Positions 43,028 to 52,720 of a stretch of DNA of 64,000 nt are shown piece after piece; the stretch's first letter is position 1, and the number at the start of each line of letters is the position of its first letter. Origin of the DNA: JACCXG01 sp963836735 (GTDB lineage: Bacteria; Acidobacteriota; Vicinamibacteria; Vicinamibacterales; 2-12-FULL-66-21); the NCBI GenBank assembly GCA_963836735.1, contig CAWIKP010000014.1:1-64000 (forward strand). The letters are read 5' to 3'. A program made the position numbers and the translations under genes. Under the pieces are notes generated by a model. That model was not told the origin of the DNA and did not search any database. It saw nothing but the letters and a program-made list of their open reading frames with translations.

Positions 43028-43507
43028 CGATCAGAGGACGATTGCTGATGGCCGCGGCAGCCTTGGTGCTGCTCACTGCCGGCGCCGCGGGGGTCGTGGC
43101 GGTGCGGGCGCAGGCCCCTGCCGCGCAGACCGCGTCGCAGGCGGAACGTACGGTCTGGTATTTCTATCGAGTGAAGTGGGGCTTCCAGGACGAGTTCGTC
43201 GATCCTGTTCCGGAAGAACCACTATCCCGTGCTGCAGGCGCAGGTGAAGAGCGGCCGCATGACCTCGGTGCGCACGTTCGTGCCGACCTATCACGGCGAC
43301 GGGCGCGCCGATTGGACCTTTGCGGTCGCGATCACGTTCAAGGACACCGCCGCGATGAACGCACCGTCAGGCGAAGACGAGATCGTGCGGAAGCTGTTCC
43401 CCGATCAGAACACGTTCAGAAAGGAAGAGCAGCGGCGGTTCGAGCTGCTCGACGCGCACTGGGACGTGCCGCTCAACGAGCTGGTGTTGACTCCGGCGGC
43501 GCGGTGA
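43024..43507 (+). CDS. Secreted hypothetical protein
   Basis: About 160 residues. Signal peptide (LLMAAAALVLLTAGAAGVVAVRAQ), then a single small domain: TVWYFYRVKWGFQDEFV, an FRKNHYPVLQAQVKSGRM stretch, YHGDGRADWTFAVAITFKD, and RRFELLDAHWDVPLNELVL. An extra G at about 43201 shifts the frame and creates a GATC. The pattern recalls ferredoxin-like dimeric alpha/beta-barrel proteins, but I cannot name a family. Its ATG overlaps the antiporter TGA, so the two are co-translated. Confidence 0.75.
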
Positions 43508-43526
43508 GGCGGTCCACGCCCGCAGA

Positions 43527-43562
43527 GTCTTGTGACTCGTGGCTTCCGGCCTCAGCCGGAAG
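43527..43562. terminator. Double hairpin at the end of the CHAT operon
   Basis: CTTCCGGC and GCCGGAAG (43543-43562) form a perfect 8-bp stem with a 4-base loop that overlaps the stop codon of the helical protein. GAGTC/GACTC with a 4-base loop lies directly beside it (43527-43540). The region sits between convergent genes and probably ends transcription on one or both strands. Confidence 0.6.
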
Positions 43563-44319
43563 ATGAAGACACCGGCGGTGTCTCGCTTGCGAAACGAGGC
43601 CTGACGATGCGCCACAGATAGTCGAATCCGAGGTCGGCCGCCGCTGCCCACCTGGGGTCCTGCCACCAGTCGCGCCACCGCCAGAACTGCCGGAACGTCG
43701 GCCACACGGCCGGGCATCCGGTCGGACCTCCGACGGTGGAGACCATCTCGCGCAATTCAGCCAGGACATCGTTCGCGTTGATGTCGTGCTGCAGGGGGAT
43801 CCTCATGGCTTCAGCCATCTGCGGCGGAACGTGCCAGCGTTCCGCCTGCGCCACCATCAGCAGGTCGGCTGCCGACGAGTGGGCCCACATTCGTTCCTTC
43901 GCGTCCATGTTCTCGAGCGCCAGCCGGATGGAACTCCAGGCCTTGACCCAGTAGTCGTCTGGTTCGTCGGAAGGCTCGGTCGACTTCGGCGCCTCCCGCA
44001 GGACCGAACGCAGCACGACGAACTGAGCCAGAACCCAGTGGTCGACCTTGAGCCCTTGTTGGAGTCCTTCCGAGTAGTCCTCGAGGACGCGCCGCAGTGT
44101 CGATCGCCAGTCGCCCCGTCCGGTCAGGAACTCGACTTCCGCCAGCCGTTTCCGGGTCGCGGCCAGCATGCCCCAGTAGTCGTCCCGCAGGATGCGGGTG
44201 CCGGTCGTGTGCTGCCCGCTGACGGACATGATCTCGGCCTTCATGTATTCGAGATCCGAGAGTGCCTCCTTGACCGCCAGCAGCATGTCCTGCGGCTCCG
44301 GCTTCAGTTTGTCCGCCAT
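43552..44319 (-). CDS. Helical, Trp-rich partner of the MPE-CHAT protein
   Basis: 255 residues, intact, predicted almost entirely alpha-helical and soluble. Two DDYW-starting repeats about 75 residues apart (DDYWGMLAATRKRL and DDYWVKAWSSIRLA), with a third weaker VDHWVLAQFVVLR, suggest TPR-like or TRAF-binding-like helical hairpins. The C-terminal third is strongly aromatic (FRQFWRWRDWWQDPRW). The ATG shares a base with the TGA of the MPE-CHAT gene (TGATG) and has GGAGG six bases upstream, so translation is coupled. Proteins adjoining CHAT proteases are often their regulators or substrates. I do not recognise the family. Confidence 0.8.
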   Translation of the reverse strand: MADKLKPEPQDMLLAVKEALSDLEYMKAEIMSVSGQHTTGTRILRDDYWGMLAATRKRLAEVEFLTGRGDWRSTLRRVLEDYSEGLQQGLKVDHWVLAQFVVLRSVLREAPKSTEPSDEPDDYWVKAWSSIRLALENMDAKERMWAHSSAADLLMVAQAERWHVPPQMAEAMRIPLQHDINANDVLAELREMVSTVGGPTGCPAVWPTFRQFWRWRDWWQDPRWAAAADLGFDYLWRIVRPRFASETPPVSSSSG

Positions 44320-47094
44320 CACGATCCTCCCTCGAGGAGCCGGGCGACGACGGCGCGATCGACGAGGATGAACGCGCGATTGCGCCGCTTGTAGATGGCG
44401 CGCTGCCGGAAGTTGTCCACCTGGACATCGAAGTCGGTCGGGAACGATGCATAGGCCACGAGCGTGGCCCAGTCATGGCGGTCGCCGAATCGTATCGCCA
44501 GATGCTGCCGGACACGGTGCAGAGCAATCCGCGGATCGGTGCCCTGAAGGAGTTCGTCGTACAAGTCCTCGGCCAGCACGACCGACCCGAGGACGGTCAG
44601 CGGGAACTGCGACGCAACCACCCACGGCACCCCCATGTGATGAAGCTGGTGTGCGATGCTGCCACCCGGGGTGATGACGGCTGTCTGATTGGCGCTCTCG
44701 CACGAGGCGAGGCTGACCAGCACCGGATCGGAGGCGCCTTTCCGGCTCCTCGATGGCAGCAGCGCGTGCGCCAGCTGCTCGCCGGTCGCGACGACCCGCT
44801 TGCCCGGATTGTCGGGCGAATGCAGCCGCAGACCGAACCGCACGTCGTTGCCCGAGTCGATCGGCGCCCCGTGGGCCAGGATGTGCACGTGCGTGTAGTC
44901 CTGCTCGAGGCAACGCTCGCGGATCTTCTCGACCGACGCCTGCTCGATGACGTCGATCGGGTACGCCGGCGGGCTCCAGGCCTTGGTGTCCTGGTACGCC
45001 CACGGTTCGAGGGCCCTTCTCAGCGCCAGCAGGTGTGCCTCGACCGTGTTGGTCGGGAAATCGCGGTCGTCCGCCGTTGCGAACAGGATCCGGGGAACCC
45101 GATCCCACTGGAACCGCCGGCGGCTGGAGCCTCGGACTTCCCGGGTCATCGACACCGCCATTCGCGGCTGGAGCAACATCGGAAGCCCCGCGCCCGGAAG
45201 GCCCACAGGTACGTGCGCGACCTCCCAGGGGACGAGGCCGAGCTCATTTCCGGCGAGTCACCAGCCGGAAATGAACGACCCCTCCATCCAGTGGCAGCTC
45301 GAGACTGCTGATTTCTGCACCGAAGGCGGGAATCGATCCCAGCAGGCCGCCAAGCTCCCGCGCGAGCCGGCTCATCTCCGACTGACGCAGCTGTTCGGGG
45401 TCGCGACCGGTGCCGAGACCATACCGAAGAACGAGCAGGCGGCTGGTGAGATCGCCGTGTTCGAAAGGGAGTCGCAAGGTATGCGGCGCGGCGCCTCCGC
45501 ACAGCGCCAGGTAGTCGGTGATTGGAGACACGAGCTGGTTATGGGGCGGACCGCCGCGCAGGAGCTCGAGCAGGATTTGCGGGCAGTGGGTCATCGCCAG
45601 TCGAGAACCGACGTGCCGCGGTCCACCGATTCTTCGTGAATGACCTGGCCGCGTTGAGTGACCCGTACCGAGCTCAGCGACCATGCCGTTCGGCTGCCTG
45701 ACCACATGTGCGGCCGCGGTGGCGTCGAGCACCAGCGGCAGGACGGCACCCTCGACGGTGATGTGGGCCGAGTCGAGCTCCGCCAGGTCCCGGGCGTTCA
45801 GCGCCTCGTGAACGGGTCGAAAGGCCTCGGCGGTCGCCAGAAACTCGTTCCGCAGTCCGATCACGCGGGCCCAGCTGCCGGCGTTGAGGTAGACGAGATC
45901 CCGTTCGCGGGCCGTGATCCACCGTGGGAGATGGGTGTGACCAGTGATCACCACGTCGATTCCAGGGCCCAGCTGGGACAGGATGCCGTTGCAGACCGAG
46001 TCACGGTCCTCCAGCATGAAGCTCCGGTCGGTCCCGACCCAGTCACGCAGGGCATCGCGCAGAGTATCGGCCGGATCCCGTCCGGTGAGGCGATCCCACA
46101 CGACCCTCGGATACCCGAGCGTCCCGCGATCATCAGAGACGAGATCCGCGGGACGTTTCCCCTGCTCCTGAAGCCCGCTGACCCGCGCCTGCAGCGCCGC
46201 ACTCGGGACGTCGCCGAACTGAAAGGCCGCCCGCGATGCTTCCCCGAGGAGCCGAAGCACCTCCGGCTCCTCGGCCGTGACGACCTCACGGCCCGGTCCC
46301 AGGACCACGTGAGGGCCCGCGTGGGCCCACGCCGCGTCGGCGAATGCCGGAAGCGCGTCGAACAGAGACCAGAGCTCCCTGGGCGCCAGAACCGTGAGGG
46401 CCTTCACCGCCGCTCTGGTCTCCGGTTTGAGGAGATCGATGAACGGATAGTTCTCCTTGATCGCATTCATCGCATCGATCACGAGCTTCGTGCCGGCGTT
46501 GGGCACCCACGCCCGGGCATTGAATGGCTGACCGAGGGCCCGTGCGTGCGCTGCCTTCCTCAGCGCCTCGTGGTCGACGCGGTTCCATGGATCGGCCTCG
46601 TTCCCATGGGTGACGAAGACCGTCCAGTCCTCGACCTGGCATCGAAATCCTGCGCCGCTGGTGGAGAACCGGACCCGGCCGCGCGCGGCGCTGGTCGGCG
46701 CGATCCTGGTCAGGATCTGTTCCTGCGTCTCGGGCAGCGCGATCTCGAGATCGTGGTTGCCGATCAGGATGACGAGCTCGTGACCGTCTTCCTGGAGAAA
46801 CGCCTGAAGCCCGTCGAACACCGGCAGGAAGGAAGGGTCGGTCATCACCATGTCGACGATGGCCGTCGCGCCGTCAATCGCGATGTAGGAGTTGGTCCCG
46901 GTCAGGTAGGGCAGGGAATCGAACAGATCCCCGGCAATCACCAGCCCCAGCGGCCCTGGCTTTGCCGCGAGGCGCTCGACGAACGTCTTCAGCCGCTTGC
47001 CGTGGCAGAAGATCTGATTCTTCGGGGAGATGCCGCCAAGATGGAGATCCGAGATCGAATAGAGCTCGCTATAGCGCGGAACGCATTCACCCAT
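44319..47094 (-). CDS. Metallophosphoesterase-CHAT protease fusion (one frameshift)
   Basis: About 924 residues. Residues 1-410 are a calcineurin-like phosphoesterase with a full motif set: SDLHLG (16), GDLFD (55), GNHD (112), the His of FVTHGNEAD (163) and GHTH (385). A ~200-residue helical insert lies between the last two. Residues ~500-924 are a CHAT caspase-like domain: a PWEVAH motif, HILAHG (His near 741) and VSLASCES (Cys near 798), so the dyad is intact. The frame breaks at an AAA at about 45250, exactly between LVTRR and NELGLVPWE; removing one A joins both halves. No start codon precedes the PWE motif in the second frame, which supports a single protein. No TM or signal peptide. Confidence 0.85.
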
Positions 47095-47128
47095 TGATAT
47101 GTCCAGGAGCTTTGCGGGAGACCGCCGC

Positions 47129-47156
47129 AGTATTCACAATCTCAATGGTCTGTCAA
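47129..47156 (-). promoter_or_regulatory. Possible internal promoter before MPE-CHAT gene
   Basis: On the minus strand a perfect -35 TTGACA (47151-47156) is followed after 16 bases by AATACT (47129-47134) as a weak -10. It lies across the end of the response-regulator gene, 35 bases before the MPE-CHAT ATG, and could allow expression separate from the upstream signalling genes. Confidence 0.4.
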
Positions 47157-47543
47157 GGATGGCCGGGCGGCGGCGGCGTAGCGCGCGACGAGGGCCAGCA
47201 GCGGGTCGAGCGCAAACGGCTTCTCGACGATCTCGACGTCCGACAGTGTATGAACACCGTCGGTCAGCGTGTTGGCGGCGGTCAGGATCACGATCGGAAT
47301 GGCACTGAGCGTCACGCTCGCGAGCTGCGCGGCGCGGAACTCCCACCCCGACATGCCGGCCATCATCAGGTCGAGCAGGATGAGAAACGGAGGCGCACCG
47401 GTTTCTAGCGCGTCGAGGGCCTTGCGGGCGTCCCCGAACGCGGCGACCTCGTAGCCCTGCGCCGACATGATGAAGGCGAGGGCGTTCCTCAGATCGTCAT
47501 CGTCGTCGATGATCATCAACGACAGGCCGGTCGGGTTGATCAA
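47142..47543 (-). CDS. Receiver-only response regulator
   Basis: 133 residues from a TTG overlapping the kinase stop (TTGA), or 124 from ATG at 47516. A single CheY-like receiver: acidic cluster IIDDDDDLR, phospho-acceptor Asp in LLDLMMAGMSGWEF, Thr in IVILTAAN and Lys in VEKPF. There is no output domain, so it must act by protein contact. It is cotranslated with the histidine kinase and directly precedes the MPE-CHAT gene, 47 bases away. Confidence 0.88.
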   Translation of the reverse strand: MINPTGLSLMIIDDDDDLRNALAFIMSAQGYEVAAFGDARKALDALETGAPPFLILLDLMMAGMSGWEFRAAQLASVTLSAIPIVILTAANTLTDGVHTLSDVEIVEKPFALDPLLALVARYAAAARPSLTDH

Positions 47544-48483
47544 CGCGGCAGCTCCACGGTAAACGTCGAGCCCTCTTCGACGCGGCTTTTCAGGCTGATG
47601 CGGCCCGCGCTGGCGTGCACGATCTGCTGGACGATCCACAGGCCCAGGCCGAGTCCCGGATGGTACCTGGCGGTGGTCGCGCGCGCGAACGGACCGAAGA
47701 CCTTGCCGTGTTCGTCCTCCGGGATCCCGGCACCGTGATCGCGGATCACGAGCAGCGCCCGCGACGCCTCGCCGCGAAGCGGAGATCTCGATCGGCCGTC
47801 CTTCGCCGTACTTGAGCGCATTCGACAGCAGGTTGGTGACGACCTGATCGATACGGGTGGCATCCCAGGCGCCGGGAACAGGGTCCGGGGCGTCGACCGT
47901 GACCGTGACGTTCCGCCGCCGGATTTCCAGTTCGAAGCGATCGAGGACTTCACGCACCAGGTCGCGCAGATCGACCGGAACCGGCACCAGTTCGAGGCCG
48001 CCGCCGGTGATACGGGAAACGTCCAGCATCTGACCGACGAGCGTGGTCAGCCGTTCGACCTGCCGTTTCAGGAGGGCGAGCTGCTGGTTGTGAATCGGCG
48101 CCGCTTCGGGCGGGTTCGACAGTGCCGGCGTCAGCGTCGCCAGCAGATGGTCGACGAGCAGCGCCAGGGTCGCGAGCGGCGTCCGCAACTCGTGGGCGGC
48201 GATCGCGAGGAACTGGTCGCGTGCCTCGATCGCCTGCTTCCGATCCTCGAGCAGCCGCGCCCGTTCCTCCGCGATGCCCCGGAGCATCGTTTCGGCGGCA
48301 GTTCGCTGCTCGGCTGGCGTAGCTCAGGTCCTCGTGCAGCACGAGCAGGCCGAGCAGGACCTCGCGCATGTCCGGATCGGCCTCGGCAACGATGATGTCG
48401 TCGGTGATGGTGCAGCGGCCGGCACCGATGTCCGCCAGGTGCCTCAGGATGCGATCGGTCGGGTCGCTACCGGCCCATGGCAC
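47540..48483 (-). CDS. Cytosolic sensor histidine kinase (two frameshifts)
   Basis: About 315 residues without TM segments. The N-terminal ~60 residues (DPTDRILRHLADIGAGRCTIT) are of unknown type, then a coiled linker (EERARLLEDRKQAIEARDQFLA). HisKA has the phospho-acceptor box AAHELRTPLATL, and HATPase_c has the N-box VVTNLLSNALKYG, DHGAGIPEDEHGKVFGPF and GLGLGLWIVQQIV. Frames break near 48312 and 47785. The GTG start at 48483 lies inside the end of the STAS-like gene and has GAGGAGG eight bases upstream. Confidence 0.85.
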
Positions 48484-48916
48484 GCCCGGCCTCCTCGATT
48501 GCCTCGGCGCGTGTCACGTGTACGCCCACACTGGTCAGCCCCATGCCATACGCAAACAGTCGCGCCATCGCGCGCATGAGCAGGTTGCCCCCGACCACGA
48601 TCGCGACATGCGCGACCCGCGGGCTGACGCGGAGCACGCGTTCCTTGAGCGCGGCGCGCGTTTCCGCGTCGGGGCGCCTCGCCTCGCTCAGATCCACGAC
48701 ATAGGAGAATCGGTTCCAGCCGCCGGCGAGGCTCTCGAGCCGATCGAACATCACGTTGATCGAGAACGGCGACTGGACCGGCATCTCGCGCATGAGCAGT
48801 ACCCGCTCGTCGATGCACGAGACGCGGTCCGCAATCGCTTCGCTCTCCTCGCGGGTCGAATCGGGGCCGTAGGCGCGCTGCTCCAGATCCACGTTGTGTC
48901 GGTTGACACGCATCAT
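48467..48916 (-). CDS. STAS/SpoIIAA-like protein
   Basis: 149 residues from ATG 48916 (tandem ATGs; a TTG at 48928 is also possible). The core strand-helix pattern is like STAS-type proteins: FSYVVDLSEARRPDAETRAALKERVL, VAHVAIVVGGNLLMRAMARLF, VGVHVTRAEAIEEAGRAMG. There is no clear conserved Ser for phosphorylation. It overlaps the histidine kinase start by 17 bases and is the first full gene of the operon. In bacteria such proteins act as partner-switching regulators; that role here is inference. Confidence 0.7.
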   Translation of the reverse strand: MMRVNRHNVDLEQRAYGPDSTREESEAIADRVSCIDERVLLMREMPVQSPFSINVMFDRLESLAGGWNRFSYVVDLSEARRPDAETRAALKERVLRVSPRVAHVAIVVGGNLLMRAMARLFAYGMGLTSVGVHVTRAEAIEEAGRAMGR

Positions 48917-48970
48917 ACCCGAGCTCAACGACTCAATCGCCGCAGCTGCGCTGGTTTCTGCCCGTTCGTC

Positions 48971-49012
48971 CTACTTCACCGACATCCGCGCTGCGTGGGA
49001 TCGATGTCGCAT
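48971..49012 (-). CDS. 13-codon leader ORF (or N-terminal extension cut by an amber)
   Basis: ATG at 49012 with a very strong ribosome binding site, AGAGGAGG, six bases upstream. It encodes MRHRSHAARMSVK and stops at TAG. The frame is the same as that of the STAS-like gene, and no further stop lies between, so it is either a leader peptide or the true start of that gene interrupted by one amber codon. It is His- and Arg-rich. Confidence 0.5.
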   Translation of the reverse strand: MRHRSHAARMSVK

Positions 49013-49055
49013 GGCTGACCTCCTCTGACCGAACGTCGTAAGTAGGGAGGCGGGA

Positions 49056-49084
49056 ATGATTCAGGTCCCTGCGTGCAAGATCAA
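49056..49084 (-). promoter_or_regulatory. Candidate sigma-70 promoter of the CHAT operon
   Basis: TTGATC (49079-49084), 17-base spacer, AATCAT (49056-49061), read on the minus strand. Start of transcription would be near 49049, about 37 bases before the leader ORF. Confidence 0.45.
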
Positions 49085-49151
49085 CTGAATTTCGCCCGGG
49101 CCGGACCTGGCGTCAGACCAGCCGAGGTTGCTTCACTCGGTCCTCCATCCG

Positions 49152-50277
49152 CTAGCACGCCTGCTGGCTTGGGGGGGCCCAGACGTGCCGATGGATGGCG
49201 GGGGGACCTGTGGCTCCTGGTCCCGACGGCAGCGGCGGCCGGGATTCCGGTTCCTCCGTGCGAGGACGCACCATTCCCAGCTTCCGCATCTTCGATCTGA
49301 GGGTGCTCGGGTGCAGTCCGAGGACCTGCGCGGCTCCGGCGAGGCCTTCGATTCGCCACCGGGTGTGCTCGAGCACGAGCTTCAGGTGATCGCGTTCGGC
49401 GTCGATCATCGGCCGAACCTGACCGGCCTCCGACCGCGGCGTGTCGATCGTCTCGACGCTTTCGGCCGCGAAGTTGCTCAGATCGAGGACGCCGTCGCGC
49501 GAGAGGATGATGGCCTGCTGCAGCACGTTCTCCAGTTCGCGGACGTTGCCCGGCCAGGGATGCCGCTCCAGTGCCTGGAGGAAACCGGCGGCGATGCGTC
49601 CGACGGGTCGTCCGAGCTTTCGCCCCAGACGCTCCGACAGGTGGCGAACCAGCGCCGGAAGATCGTCACGCCGCTGTCGAAGCGCCGGCAGCGTGATCGG
49701 GAACACGTTGATCCGGTAGTACAAGTCGCGGCGGAACCGGCCGGCGCGCACGTCATCGGCGAGGTCTCGATTCGTGGCGGCGACGATGCGCACGTCGACA
49801 CGGACCGGATGCGGGCTGCCAAGCCGTTCGACGACGCCTTCCTGGAGCACGCGCAGCAGCTTCGGCTGGAGCTCCAGCGGCAGCTCTCCGATCTCGTCGA
49901 GAAAGATCGTGCCGCCGGTGGCCACCTCGAATCGTCCCGCCTGCGACGCGTGCGCGCCGGTGAACGCCCCGCGTTCGTGCCCGAAGAGCTCGCTCTCGAT
50001 CAGTGTCGCCGGGAGCGCGCCGCAGTCGACCACGACGAAGCGCCGGTGGCGCCGCGGGCTGTGGCGATGAATCGGCACGGGCGACCAGCGCCTTGCCGGT
50101 GCCGGTCTCGCCAAGCAGGAGCACCGTCGCCGCGGTCGGAGCGACTTGCTCGACCTGGTGCATGACCGACTTGAGCCCGGCGCTCGTGCCCACGATCGCC
50201 GCGTCCGCCCCGGACTCATCGATGCAGGGAATGTCAGCGCGCTGGTCAGGAAAAGCGATTGCTAAGTCGTGTTTCAT
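49152..50277 (-). CDS. Sigma-54 interacting transcriptional activator (one frameshift)
   Basis: About 375 residues. It has a short N-terminus without a recognisable sensor domain, then an AAA+ domain with Walker A GETGTGK, the sigma-54-contacting GAFTGAH loop and Walker B GGTIFLDEIGELP. Further motifs are AATNRDL, FRRDLYYRINVFPI and HPWPGNVRELENVLQQA, and it ends with a Fis-type HTH (LAGAAQVLGLHPSTLRSKMRKLGM). The frame breaks near 50085 by one extra base. ATG at 50277 (MKHDLAIAF) is the likely start. It lies upstream of the CHAT operon on the same strand; I found no convincing -24/-12 site there. Confidence 0.88.
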
Positions 50278-50545
50278 ACGGCCTGCCACGAGATCCGTGC
50301 TGAACCGAGGGTCCCGCCGTGCAGCTCCTCGAAAAAGCCACTGCGGGATGGTCAGACGATACCAGCGGGGGCGCGGCGGGTCATCGTGGGAAACCACTAC
50401 AGGCACACGTAAAAAGTACGAGTCTCGGGCAAGAAAAATTACCGGGGGAGAGGACTCAATCCCAAAGAGGGACTCGGGTGACGTGCGGAGCAAGCCGTCC
50501 TCATGACCGCTGGCCCTACGCTCGGCGGCCGTCAAGCGCGCCGGG

Positions 50546-51364
50546 TCAGTGCGTCATCGTGTAGAGCATGACGTTGATCCCCACGGCGTAGGAGTCCACC
50601 GAGAACTGGCGGAAGTAGCGCGGGTCCACGCCTTCGCGCTCCCAGCCGTCCGCGATGTCGGTGTTGTGCGTGGACAGGACCATCAGGCGGCCATGTGCGT
50701 CGGAGACTCCGCGCACATGCACCTCCGCGCTGTCGGCGCCCTGTTCGGAGGTATCGCCGCCGCTGCCCAACCAGTAATTGATGGCCGGGATCTGCGGCAC
50801 CTTCGGCAGCTCGAAGAAGGTGCGGTACATCGGATGGGTGGGAGGCAGGTCGACGAACCGATACTGCGGCTCGGGCAGGACCTTGCTCATCTCGCTCTCG
50901 AAGTTCTGCCAGGCGAACGTCCCCCAGGAGTCGTCCGACCAGATGAAGCCGCCCTTCAGCAGGTACTCCCGCAGCCGTACCGCATCCTCGTCGCTGAACC
51001 ACAACGATTCGGCCTGCCACAGCATCACGAACGGACACTGAAACAGGCGTCGTCGGTGGGGCGACGATCAGGGGACGCACTTCGCCCGCCGGCGGTCCTG
51101 CTGACGGCGGTCTTGGTCAGCTCCGAGAGCCGCGTGCTGAAGTTGTAGTCCGCATCGGGATAGTCGGTGGTCCAGGCCCGGCCGCGGTAGGCGAGCCGGC
51201 AGAAATGCCAGGCGCCGTCGAAGCTGTCGCTCGGTCGCGGGGGGCGGCAGCGGGAAGCGCTGCCGGCCGCCGCCGAACTGCCTGAACTGCTGGCCGTACG
51301 CCGTCATCGCGCCGAGCACGGCTGCCAGGATCACGCACGCCAATCCGGTTCTGCGGTGGATCAC
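50546..51364 (-). CDS. DUF4159 protein, secreted (frameshifted)
   Basis: About 270 residues, GTG start, signal peptide (TGLACVILAAVLGAMTAYGQ). The DUF4159 core reads: W-FCRLAYRGRAWTTDYPDADYNFSTRLSELTKT, then EDAVRLREYLLKGGFIWSDDSWGTFAWQNFESEM, HPMYRTFFELPKVPQIP, ADGWEREG and a terminal VGINVMLYTMTH. Breaks near 51240, 51070 and 51030. Family function is unknown; the fold is like a glutamine-amidotransferase-type alpha/beta domain. Confidence 0.82.
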
Positions 51365-51504
51365 GGGGCCAATCCGTTCCCCAGAGTCTAGGAGGGGGAC
51401 CGGTCCGGACGCAAGAACCGAATCTCCGCGCCAAGTCAGTCGGGCTGGCGGTTCCGTCCGTATCTGAGGTACAAGCTGTCACCACACGTCCCCTCGAACC
51501 GGCC

Positions 51505-52720
51505 ATGCTAATGCTGAGTCACAGGAACGAGACCTTGACCTACTCGGCGGCGCGGTCGCTGCTGGTCGTGGTCTGTCTCGCTGGGCGCGGCGGCGTGCGG
51601 AAATCGGGAGCTCCTGGCCGATCGCGAGCGCTGGCTGCCGCGCCCCCCGAGCTGGTGGGCAAGCTCCGCGCGGATCCTTACAACTACTTCCGGTTCGTCA
51701 ACCACGAGTGGACGTCCGGGTCTGCGACACTTCGCCGGCGATCTCGCCGGTCAGCCGACCGTCCAGCTCCATGGTGATGCGCACCTGCAACAGTACGCCT
51801 TCACCAAGAGCGCCTGGGGTCGACGATTTCGACGATTCCACCCGGGGACCGGCGCTGGTCGACATCATCAGGTTCCTGGGTCGATCGATCTGGTGGTCCG
51901 GCGGCGTGGATGGACGAGCGATCGGGAGCTGCTCTTCGATCGGTTCGTGGCCGGCTACCGGCAGGGACTCTCCGATCCGCTGCATCGACCGTCCAGGCCA
52001 GGGCTCGTCGATCGGCTGCAGCTGCAGCAGGCGACACCGACCAATGAGGCGTTCCTCGCGTGGGCAGAAACACAAACGGAACCGATGTCCGCGAGAGTCA
52101 CGAGTGCCGTGACCCCGCGATGTCGGTGTTCGCCGACATCGTGCAGCAGCAGCGACCCGACCTGCCGGATGCCGACTTCCGCATCGCACGGGCGGGATGG
52201 CCCCGCCTCGGTATCGGGCAGCGAAGCCAAGAAGATCCTGATCAGGGTCGACGGGCCGTCGCTCAGCCCGAAGACGACGTGCTGCTGGAGGCGAAAGCGG
52301 TCCGCACGCTGGCACATCTCCGCTGCCTCAAGGCGCCCCGGGTCCGGGCCACGTTCAGGGTCATCACCGGAAACCAGCAGCTCGGCCGCCTGAAGCACGA
52401 CATCCTCGTGGCCGGCCCGGAGGTGCCGATCCCGGAGCTGACCGCCGAGGGCCGGATTCTCAGCGACTGGTGGATCGCAGCTGGGAACCCTCTTATCGCG
52501 AGGTCGGCCTGGACGGCTTCCAGTCGATCGAGGAGCTCGCCACGATCGTCTACGATCAGGCGCGCAACTGGGCGCCGGAAGCGTTCACTTCCCGGGAAGC
52601 AGTGGATGCCGCCCTGCAGCAGCAGTCGCTGGCGTCGCTCGGTGCCATCGAGGGGCGCGTTCGGGGGAGGCGGTCAACCTCGTGGAGCAGATGCTGCGAG
52701 CCTGGGATCAGATCCAGTGA
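51505..52720 (+). CDS. DUF2252 protein, probable lipoprotein (frameshifted)
   Basis: About 405 residues. Starts ATG 51505; the N-terminus becomes a lipoprotein-like signal (SLLVVVCLA, then GAAACGNRELL) after one slip. The DUF2252 kinase-like core: LRADPYNYFRFVNHEWT, VQLHGDAHLQQYAFT, VDDFDDSTRGPALVDIIRFL, KKILIRVDGPSLSP. It ends AVNLVEQMLRAWDQIQ. Frame breaks occur near 51585, 51720, 51880, 52090, 52220, 52480 and 52670. The HGDAH and DDFD motifs match the phosphotransferase-like active site of the family. Its end overlaps a convergent M14 gene. Confidence 0.8.

Noticed and set aside
45658..47097. 479-codon plus-strand open frame opposite the MPE-CHAT gene
   Set aside because: The minus strand contains all phosphoesterase motifs in order; the plus frame has none.
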